A program made the translations under genes and the position numbers. 7,801 nt of DNA from an uncultured Clostridia bacterium (lineage in GTDB: Bacteria > Bacillota_A > Clostridia > Oscillospirales > Oscillospiraceae). Of this stretch, positions 1-5,133 are shown one piece after another (the first letter of the stretch is position 1; each line of letters starts with the position of its first letter). The stretch spans positions 1 through 7,801 of the forward strand of contig CAMKAP010000088.1 of assembly GCA_946410505.1 (NCBI GenBank). The letters are read 5' to 3'. Under the pieces are notes generated by a model that was not told the DNA's origin, ran no database searches, and saw nothing but the letters and a program-made list of their open reading frames with translations.

Positions 1-2
1 GC

Positions 3-839
3 AGCTTTCTGAGTGAAGAGGCCTATTTATCCATCGCTCTGCCCAAGCTGGAGGAAGCGCTCGGAAATCTGGATATCCAGGATTTGGCGTTGGAGCGTCA
101 GGAATTCGACTTTGCGGGGGATACGCGCCAGTCTGTCCTGATCACCGGCAGCAGCGGCGGCGTCGCTTTTGTCGAGCGCATGATCTTCCTCAAGAGCGGG
201 CAGTATATGGCCTCCCTCACCGCTTTTTCCACGGACAGTGCCAGGCTGGATGAGATGCTCGCGGTCTTTGAGGCGCTGGATGAGCAGGTGGACACCGCGG
301 ATGCTCTAGGCGAAAAGCAGGGCAACCGCTATGAAAGCGAGCTGCTGGGCATTGCCGTCGATTTCCCGGAGAACTGGTATATCCTGAGCCCGGAAGAGAC
401 GGCACAAGCCATGGGAGCCGTGGCGGACACCATCAATGACGAGACACTCGCCGACCAGCTCCGCCAGGCGGGATCGACCTGTGATCTCTACGCCATCGCG
501 CTGGACGAGAGCGGGGACAACCTGAATATTCAGCTTGAAAATCTGGGATACCTGTACGGCGTACTGCTGACGCCGAAGGAATACGCCGAGATCGCCCTTC
601 CCCAGCTCAAGCCCGCACTGGAGCAGGTGGGCTTTACGAATGTGCAGATCGAGACGGAGAATTATGAATTTGCCGGGCGCGACCGGGTCTCCCTGCTGGT
701 GACTGCGGAAATGAACGGCGTGCCGGTTCTGGAGCGGATGATCCTCATCAAGTCCGGGCAGTACATGGCAAGCATCACGGTCTTCTCCACCGACGCGGAG
801 CGGGTCGACGCGCTTCTCGGACAGTTCGTGGAATTCTGA
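3..839 (+). CDS. Hypothetical protein with tandem ~186-residue units, 5' partial
   Basis: The frame is open from the left edge to TGA at 837-839. An internal TTG at 84 could be taken as a start, but the preceding codons (from position 3) are coding and match the second repeat unit, so the gene begins outside the window. About 278 codons are present. The protein contains two related stretches: one around ALPKLEEAL with FDFAG and ERMIFLKSGQYMAS, and one around ALPQLKPAL with YEFAG and ERMILIKSGQYMAS. The register is 186 codons. Between them lies a segment beginning ELLGIAVDFPENWYI, which looks like the start of the second complete domain and recalls small secreted or lipoprotein beta-sheet domains that open with a 'FPExW' motif. 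No membrane segment is visible in this part; any signal peptide would lie upstream. I do not recognise the family by name. It ends 94 nt before the response regulator, which has its own promoter, so it need not be co-transcribed with it. Confidence 0.85.
   Translation, partial: SFLSEEAYLSIALPKLEEALGNLDIQDLALERQEFDFAGDTRQSVLITGSSGGVAFVERMIFLKSGQYMASLTAFSTDSARLDEMLAVFEALDEQVDTADALGEKQGNRYESELLGIAVDFPENWYILSPEETAQAMGAVADTINDETLADQLRQAGSTCDLYAIALDESGDNLNIQLENLGYLYGVLLTPKEYAEIALPQLKPALEQVGFTNVQIETENYEFAGRDRVSLLVTAEMNGVPVLERMILIKSGQYMASITVFSTDAERVDALLGQFVEF
9..836 (+). repeat. Two diverged tandem protein-domain copies, 558-bp period
   Basis: Codons near 24-278 align with codons near 582-836 at a constant offset of 558 bp (186 codons). 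Shared features are a Y-x-x-IALPxL segment, an F-A-G turn and a nearly identical [E-R-M-I-x-x-K-S-G-Q-Y-M-A-S] segment followed by T-x-F-S-T-D. The DNA has diverged with mostly synonymous and conservative changes, so this is an old internal domain duplication. The left unit is cut by the window edge, so the total number of units is unknown. Confidence 0.8.
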
Positions 840-849
840 TCCACGGTGC

Positions 850-871
850 CTTAATCAAATCTTAATCAAAT
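850..871 (+). promoter_or_regulatory. Perfect 11-bp direct repeat, candidate response-regulator box
   Basis: CTTAATCAAAT occurs twice back to back (850-860 and 861-871). This gives TTAATC hexamers spaced by 5 bp, an 11-bp period that places both on the same face of the helix. OmpR/PhoB-family regulators, including Gram-positive PhoP with its TTAACA-like hexamers, typically bind as head-to-tail dimers to such repeats. The repeat ends 6 bp before the proposed -35 box of an OmpR/PhoB-family gene, a suitable position for autoactivation. The repeat is seen directly; binding is inferred. Confidence 0.55.
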
Positions 872-903
872 ACCCTCTTGGTTCTTAAGAGCCGGGAGGG
901 TAT
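870..903. promoter_or_regulatory. 34-bp imperfect palindrome over promoter
   Basis: ATACCCTC (870-877) and GAGGGTAT (896-903) are exact inverted repeats. They flank a near-perfect 14-bp palindrome, GGTTCTTAAGAGCC (880-893). The whole is symmetric about 886/887; the other opposed bases (T878-G895, T879-G894, T882-G891) could form G-U pairs in RNA. It covers the -35, the spacer and half of the -10 of the downstream promoter, which suits an operator. In RNA from the upstream gene it would be a stable hairpin 30 nt after the stop codon, so it could instead end that transcript. It lacks a following U-tract, which argues against an ordinary rho-independent terminator. Confidence 0.55.
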
Positions 904-906
904 ACT
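878..906 (+). promoter_or_regulatory. Sigma-A-type promoter of the response regulator
   Basis: TTGGTT at 878-883 and TATACT at 901-906 are separated by 17 bp. The -10 matches the consensus at 5 of 6 positions; the -35 is weak (TTG conserved), as expected for an activator-dependent promoter. Transcription would start near 912-914, about 20 nt before the ATG at 933. That is enough for the purine-rich Shine-Dalgarno (918-929). The direct repeat lies just upstream and a palindrome covers the -35 and spacer. Confidence 0.6.
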
Positions 907-932
907 TGTCTCATACGAAGGGAGAGGGGAGC

Positions 933-1625
933 ATGGCAAGGATCCTGATCTGCGACGACGAGCGCGATATTGTCTCGGCGCTGAAAATCTATCTGGAGGC
1001 CGAGGGCTACGAGACCCTGTGTGCCTATAACGGGCAGGAGGCGCTGGAGCTGCTGCGGCAAAACGACATTCAGCTGGTACTCATGGACATCATGATGCCC
1101 GTGCTGGACGGCATCAGCGCGATGGCGAAGCTGCGGGAGGAGTCGAACGTTCCGGTGATCCTGCTCACAGCCAAGGGAGAGGACACGGACAAGGTGCTGG
1201 GCCTCAACGTGGGCGCGGACGATTACATCACGAAGCCCTTCAACCCCGTGGAGCTGCTGGCCCGGGTGCGCTCACAGCTGCGGCGCTATCTGCAGCTCGG
1301 CGGCGGACAGGAACGGGAGAGCGTGCTTATGATCGGCGGTATCGCGCTGGACGACAGGCAGAAAACCGTCAGCGCGGACGGGGAGGCCGTCTCCCTTACC
1401 CCGCGGGAATTTGAGATCCTGAAGCTGCTGATGCAGCACCCGGGCGAGGTCTTTGCCCCAAAGACGCTCTATCGCCGGGTCTGGAACGAGGAGCCCTACG
1501 GCGCGGAGAGCACTGTGGCCGTGCACATCCGGCATCTCAGGGAAAAGCTGGAGATCAACCCCGCCGAGCCGCGGTACATCAAGGCCGTCTGGGGCCAGGG
1601 ATACAAATTCGATCGAAAGGATTGA
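933..1625 (+). CDS. OmpR/PhoB-family response regulator transcription factor
   Basis: A 230-residue cytoplasmic DNA-binding response regulator, the usual length for the family. The receiver domain (about 3-115) has the acidic pair D8/D9, the phosphoacceptor D52 in LVLMDIMMP, the switch T79 in ILLTAK, Y98, and K101 in the KPF motif. The winged-helix effector domain (about 128-228) holds LTPREFEILKLL, the recognition-helix segment STVAVHIRHLREKLE and the wing RYIKAVWGQGYKF. All key residues are intact. The ATG at 933 is preferred. It has a good purine Shine-Dalgarno a few bases upstream, whereas an in-frame TTG at 906 overlaps the proposed -10 box and would add residues outside the receiver fold. 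The kinase follows in the same orientation. Many such clostridial regulators are called VanR-like or PhoP-like, but the target regulon cannot be read from the sequence. Confidence 0.96.
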   Translation: MARILICDDERDIVSALKIYLEAEGYETLCAYNGQEALELLRQNDIQLVLMDIMMPVLDGISAMAKLREESNVPVILLTAKGEDTDKVLGLNVGADDYITKPFNPVELLARVRSQLRRYLQLGGGQERESVLMIGGIALDDRQKTVSADGEAVSLTPREFEILKLLMQHPGEVFAPKTLYRRVWNEEPYGAESTVAVHIRHLREKLEINPAEPRYIKAVWGQGYKFDRKD

Positions 1626-1791
1626 AAACCCTTTTGATCGGGAGGAATGCGCCCCGCCGCGCGCACTCGCGGGGTGAGAAGCGATTTTCGCGAGGTACAC
1701 GCCCCGCAAAAAACGATCGGGATCTGTTTTTCGCCTGCGGGCGAATCATCAGAGGGAAATCCCTCTGAACTCCCTGAATGGAGGTTTCGGT
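1626..1791 (+). other. 166-nt hairpin-rich gap between regulator and kinase
   Basis: No ORF or convincing promoter is visible here. Several inverted repeats are. CCCCGC (1652-1657) can pair with GCGGGG (1669-1674), which can alternatively pair with a second CCCCGC (1702-1707). GCGA/TCGC (1681-1691) is a tiny hairpin. AAAAAC-GAT (1709-1717) pairs with ATC-t-GTTTTT (1722-1731) with one bulge. TTCGCC/GGCGAA (1730-1745) has a TGCG loop. CAGAGGG/CCCTCTG (1750-1767) has an AAAT loop. CTCC at 1770-1773 can pair with GGAG of the kinase Shine-Dalgarno (GGAGG, 1780-1784). Two-component pairs usually overlap or nearly touch, so this spacing and structure are unusual. It may be a post-transcriptional control or processing region, or a degenerate intergenic repeat; I cannot assign a known riboswitch. 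Confidence 0.5.
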
Positions 1792-3900
1792 ATGAAAACA
1801 CTCAGACAAAGCGTATTTGCAAAAGGGCTTGCCGTGCTGCTGCTGTGCGCGATGGTGCTCATCTGCGCGGGCTCGGCGGGCGGGGCGTTCTATCTCTCCG
1901 AGAGCGGCGCCTACACCCTGGGCTATGAGGCCGCGGCGCGGGAGGCGGTGTCGGGGCTCGGCACAGAGTTGAGCTATGATGCCGGGGACCGCTTGCGCAG
2001 CGGCATAATGGAGAAGATGGAGCAGAGCGTCAACTTCCGCTGCACGATCCTGAACCGGGACGGCGAGGAGCTGTATTCCGACTACGAGGGCGAGAAGACG
2101 CTCTGGGACGAGGTCGTGGAGATCGCGCCGAACTACAGCAGCTGGATGACGACCGTGGAGGCCGAGACGGAGGCCTTTGAGCCGCAGCCGGACGATGATC
2201 CGACCGTTACGCCGACACCTGTGCCGATGGAGGAGGCGACAGAGGAACTTCCGGTCACGCCGGAGCCTTTCGTCACTCCTCGGCCGACCGCTGCGCCGTC
2301 GCTGACGCCTCCGCAGACCGAGGCCTGCTATGTGGTGCAGGACTACATGACGGGCGAGCGCCGCGAATTCAACACCCAGGAGGAAGTGAACGACTGGGTG
2401 CGGGAAAACACCATCCGTGTGCACGGCTATATCCTGCGTGATCTGCAGCCCGGCGATGCTGTCTGGGGCCGTCTGCATGTTTTCAACATCCTCTATAACT
2501 ACCGTACGCTCTGGCCCGCGCTCGCCGTCGGGAGCCTGCTCCTCGGCATCCTGCTCTTCCTCTTCCTGCTGGGCGCCGCGGGCTGGCACAGGGGAGAGGA
2601 GCAGCCGCGGGAGAGCTTTGCCGACCGTATCCCCTTTGACCTCTTTACGATCCTGATCCTGTCGGCGGAGACCGTTGTGTTTGCGGGCATTTTTGGACCG
2701 GGCTGGAGCTTTGACGCGGTCGGCCTTACCTTCATCGCGCTGCTTCTGCTGCTGGCGGGGCTCATCTTCCTCTTCTGGTGCATGAGCCTGGCCGTGCGCG
2801 TCAAGTGCGGCACAGTGTGGAAGAACAATTTGATCACGCATGTCTGGCGCTGGCTGGTGAAGCTCTGCAAGACACTGGGGAGCCTTGCGGTGCGGGGGCT
2901 GAAGGCCCTGCCGATGATGGGCCGCTGGGCTGTGATCATCGGGGGACTGCTGTTTGTTGATTTCCTGCTCACCGCCATGTACGACGGCGGGAGCGGGAAC
3001 GCCTGGCTGCTGTTCTTCCTGCGGCTCTTCGTCCTGTACCCGGCGCTACTCTATATCGTCTGGCAGATGCGCAAGCTCCGCCTTGCGGCAAAGGAGATCG
3101 CCAAGGGCAACCTGAACGCGAGCGTGGACACGAAAGGCATGTTCCTGGAGCTCAAGGAGCACGCGGAGGACTTAAACGCCATCCGCGACGGCGTGAACGC
3201 CGCGGTGGAGGAGCGCATGAAGTCCGAGCGCTTCCGCACGGAGCTGATCACCAATGTCTCCCACGACATCAAGACCCCCCTGACCTCCATTGTGAGCTAT
3301 GTGGATCTGCTGGAGAAAGAGGAGCTTCAGAATGAGACGGCCAGGGGCTATGTGGAAGTGCTCTCCCGACAGGCGGCCCGGCTTAAGAAACTCATCGAGG
3401 ACCTGATGGACGCCTCCAAGGCCTCCACCGGCGCGCTCACGGTGAACTGGGAGACCCTGGAGCTGGGCGTGCTGCTGGATCAGGCTGCGGGCGAATACCG
3501 GGAGCGCATGGAAAAAGCCGGGCTGGAGATGCTCGTCTCCAAGCCGGAGCGGCCTGTGCAGGTCCGGGGCGACGGGCGGCACATGTGGCGCATCTTTGAC
3601 AATCTGCTGGGCAACATCGTCAAATACGCCCAGCCCGGGACCCGGGTCTATCTGGACCTGGCGGCAAAGGACGGGAGCGCGGAGATCACCTTCCGCAACA
3701 TCTCCCGCAGCCGCCTGAACGTGAACGGTGAGGAGCTGGCCGAGCGCTTCGTCCGGGGGGACGCCTCCCGCAGCAGCGAGGGCAGCGGCCTGGGCCTCTC
3801 CATCGCCATGAGCCTTGCCCAGCTCCAAAAGGGTGAGATGCACATCACGGTGGACGGGGATCTGTTTAAAGTGAGTCTGGTGTTCGACGAGGCCGAATGA
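1792..3900 (+). CDS. Multi-pass membrane sensor histidine kinase
   Basis: A 702-residue kinase, longer than the 450-600 typical of simple two-TM kinases. The first membrane helix (about 11-34) leads to an extracytoplasmic region (35-240). This contains a Pro/Thr/Glu-rich low-complexity stretch at about 136-176 with several T-P-x-P elements, then a small folded-looking segment. Five further hydrophobic helices lie near 241-265, 283-301, 306-330, 379-398 and 405-424. A linker or HAMP-like segment then leads to the DHp domain with H491 in NVSHDIKTPLT and a catalytic domain with the N-box (N604, N608) and G-box GSGLGLSIA (664-672). The usual DxGxG motif is replaced by FRNISR, a variant I recall from clostridial relatives that otherwise keep FVRGDxSR and the G-box, so catalysis is probably intact. 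The ATG at 1792 follows GGAGG with 7-nt spacing. It presumably phosphorylates the regulator encoded just upstream. The signal sensed is unknown. Confidence 0.95.
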   Translation: MKTLRQSVFAKGLAVLLLCAMVLICAGSAGGAFYLSESGAYTLGYEAAAREAVSGLGTELSYDAGDRLRSGIMEKMEQSVNFRCTILNRDGEELYSDYEGEKTLWDEVVEIAPNYSSWMTTVEAETEAFEPQPDDDPTVTPTPVPMEEATEELPVTPEPFVTPRPTAAPSLTPPQTEACYVVQDYMTGERREFNTQEEVNDWVRENTIRVHGYILRDLQPGDAVWGRLHVFNILYNYRTLWPALAVGSLLLGILLFLFLLGAAGWHRGEEQPRESFADRIPFDLFTILILSAETVVFAGIFGPGWSFDAVGLTFIALLLLLAGLIFLFWCMSLAVRVKCGTVWKNNLITHVWRWLVKLCKTLGSLAVRGLKALPMMGRWAVIIGGLLFVDFLLTAMYDGGSGNAWLLFFLRLFVLYPALLYIVWQMRKLRLAAKEIAKGNLNASVDTKGMFLELKEHAEDLNAIRDGVNAAVEERMKSERFRTELITNVSHDIKTPLTSIVSYVDLLEKEELQNETARGYVEVLSRQAARLKKLIEDLMDASKASTGALTVNWETLELGVLLDQAAGEYRERMEKAGLEMLVSKPERPVQVRGDGRHMWRIFDNLLGNIVKYAQPGTRVYLDLAAKDGSAEITFRNISRSRLNVNGEELAERFVRGDASRSSEGSGLGLSIAMSLAQLQKGEMHITVDGDLFKVSLVFDEAE

Positions 3901-3959
3901 CAAGGGCATCCTGCGCGCAGCGAGGGAAGTCGTGACCAATTGCATAGAGAAAGGATCAC

Positions 3960-3989
3960 GCCGCGGCCGGTCAGCAGACCGGCCGCGGC
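3960..3989. terminator. 13-bp GC hairpin after kinase gene, possible terminator
   Basis: GCCGCGGCCGGTC (3960-3972) and its exact complement (3977-3989) flank the loop AGCA, 59 nt after the kinase stop codon. The stem is perfect and almost all G/C. No U-tract follows on either strand, so it does not meet the usual rho-independent pattern. It may still block 3' exonucleases, cause pausing, or separate the kinase transcript from the next unit, which has its own promoter at 4018. Confidence 0.5.
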
Positions 3990-4000
3990 ACGGCGCTTCT

Positions 4001-4030
4001 CCGGGGCATGTCAATTCTTGACAAGCCCGG
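4001..4030. promoter_or_regulatory. Palindrome overlapping the -35, candidate operator
   Basis: TGTCA (4009-4013) and TGACA (4019-4023) are inverted repeats with a 5-bp centre; the right arm is part of the perfect TTGACA -35 box. Outside them CCGGG-g-C (4001-4007) and GCCCGG (4025-4030) continue the symmetry with one extra G and an A/A mismatch. A dimeric repressor bound here would block RNA polymerase. The arms could also form an RNA hairpin in transcripts arriving from upstream. The symmetry is seen; the function is inferred. Confidence 0.45.
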
Positions 4031-4046
4031 GGAAGAATGATACGAT
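4018..4046 (+). promoter_or_regulatory. Strong extended -10 promoter for the two-gene envelope unit
   Basis: TTGACA (4018-4023) is a perfect -35. It is followed by a 17-bp spacer and TACGAT (4041-4046), preceded by TG at 4038-4039 as in extended -10 promoters. The start of transcription would be near 4052-4054, giving a leader of about 34 nt ending in AGGAG (4076-4080), 6 nt before the ATG at 4087. The promoter drives the phosphodiester glycosidase gene and, through an 8-bp overlap, the following gene. Confidence 0.75.
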
Positions 4047-4086
4047 TATTCAGTTACGAATAACCGTAAGACTACAGGAGACCTGT

Positions 4087-5133
4087 ATGGAAACAGAGAA
4101 CAAGACGAAGAAACAGCTGCCGAAGCTGCTGGGACGGGCGCTGGCCTTTCTGGGCGTGACGCTCGGCTGTCTGCTGCTCATTCTGCTGGGCGTGATCTGG
4201 GTGCTGGAGAAGGGTCCCTCTCCCACAGCCACGGAGACCTTCACCCGTTCCGTTCGGGAGACCAGCGCCATTCGCTGGGTATCCCGCATCTTCCTGAGCG
4301 AGGAGGAGCTGGAGCGGTATAAGTCTGTCAGCTCGCCCGTCGAGGAGTCTGTGAGCGTGAACACCTCCCTCATCCATATGGAGGAGAGTGTGGACAGCGG
4401 CGAGGAAGACGGCCCGGGCTATGAGCTTCTGGACATTTCCGAAGGCACCTGCAAGGGCAAGCTTTTGATCGTGGACGACCCCAAGCGGGTCATCCTCGGC
4501 ACCTCGGACAATTTCGGCCGGGAGGCCGGCTGGCAGCTGACGGAGATGGTGGAGAAATACGGAGCCATTGCCGGCATCAACGCGGGCGGCTTCAATGACG
4601 AGGGCGGCCACGGCAACGGCAGCACGCCCCAGGGCCTGGTGATCGACGACGGCGAAGTCACCTGGGGCGCCAATCGCACCGGCGGCTTTCATGTGGTGGG
4701 CCTGGACGGCGACGGGATCTTGCATGTGGGCTTTATGACCGTGAAGCAGGCGCAGGAGGCGGGCATCCGCTGGGGCGTCAGCTTTGAGACCCACGACGGG
4801 CTTGCCTCCGCGCTCATCATCAACGGTGAGGTGCAGAAGCACAACCTGGGCGGCGGCGTCAACCCCCGCACGGCCATCGGCCAGCGGGAGGACGGTGCGC
4901 TGCTCCTGCTGGTGCTGGACGGACGCAGCATCAGTACCCTGGGCGCCACGATGCAGGATCTGTGCGACATCATGCTGGAATACGGCGCGGTGAACGCCGG
5001 CAACCTGGATGGAGGTTCCTCCTCCGTCATGGTCTATGGGGGCGAGATCATCAACAACTGCGCCTCCGTGGTGGGACCGCGGCGGATCCCGACGGCGTTT
5101 TTGCTGATGGAAGAAGGTGACGTGGATGGCTGA
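4087..5133 (+). CDS. Membrane-anchored phosphodiester glycosidase (NAGPA) protein
   Basis: A 348-residue protein with a Lys-rich N-terminus, one membrane helix at about 18-40 and a large extracytoplasmic part. The region from about 130 to the end matches the phosphodiester glycosidase / NAGPA domain, named after the mammalian enzyme that uncovers mannose-6-phosphate by removing N-acetylglucosamine. Bacterial members are tied to exopolysaccharide or cell-wall glycopolymer metabolism. Visible family motifs are GINAGGF (163-169), a TPQGLVI segment, PRTAIGQ (260-266) and NAGNLDGGSSS (303-313). The N-terminal stem (about 41-125) is not recognisable. The ATG at 4087 is chosen for AGGAG 6 nt upstream. 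A longer in-frame start (TTG 3940) would place the promoter and both palindromes inside the gene. Its stop overlaps the next gene by 8 bp, so the two are almost certainly co-translated. The natural substrate is unknown. Confidence 0.88.
   Translation: METENKTKKQLPKLLGRALAFLGVTLGCLLLILLGVIWVLEKGPSPTATETFTRSVRETSAIRWVSRIFLSEEELERYKSVSSPVEESVSVNTSLIHMEESVDSGEEDGPGYELLDISEGTCKGKLLIVDDPKRVILGTSDNFGREAGWQLTEMVEKYGAIAGINAGGFNDEGGHGNGSTPQGLVIDDGEVTWGANRTGGFHVVGLDGDGILHVGFMTVKQAQEAGIRWGVSFETHDGLASALIINGEVQKHNLGGGVNPRTAIGQREDGALLLLVLDGRSISTLGATMQDLCDIMLEYGAVNAGNLDGGSSSVMVYGGEIINNCASVVGPRRIPTAFLLMEEGDVDG

Noticed and set aside
84..86. TTG at 84 as the start of the first gene
   Set aside because: Codons 3-83 are in frame and align with the second domain copy, so the gene enters from outside the window.
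906..932. TTG at 906 as start of the response regulator
   Set aside because: It overlaps the proposed -10 box; the ATG at 933 has a proper Shine-Dalgarno and matches the family N-terminus.
1750..1767. CAGAGGG/CCCTCTG hairpin as a rho-independent terminator
   Set aside because: The stem is only 7 bp and no T-run follows; it sits 24 nt before the kinase start, so a leader hairpin is more likely.
1579..2841. 420-codon minus-strand ORF across the gap and the kinase gene
   Set aside because: It is antisense to an intact histidine kinase, is rich in Arg/His/Gln/Pro as GC-rich shadow frames are, and shows no recognisable domain.
3940..4086. TTG at 3940 as start of the phosphodiester glycosidase
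   Set aside because: The extension would run through the GC hairpin and the promoter and would displace the N-terminal membrane helix; ATG 4087 has AGGAG at ideal spacing.
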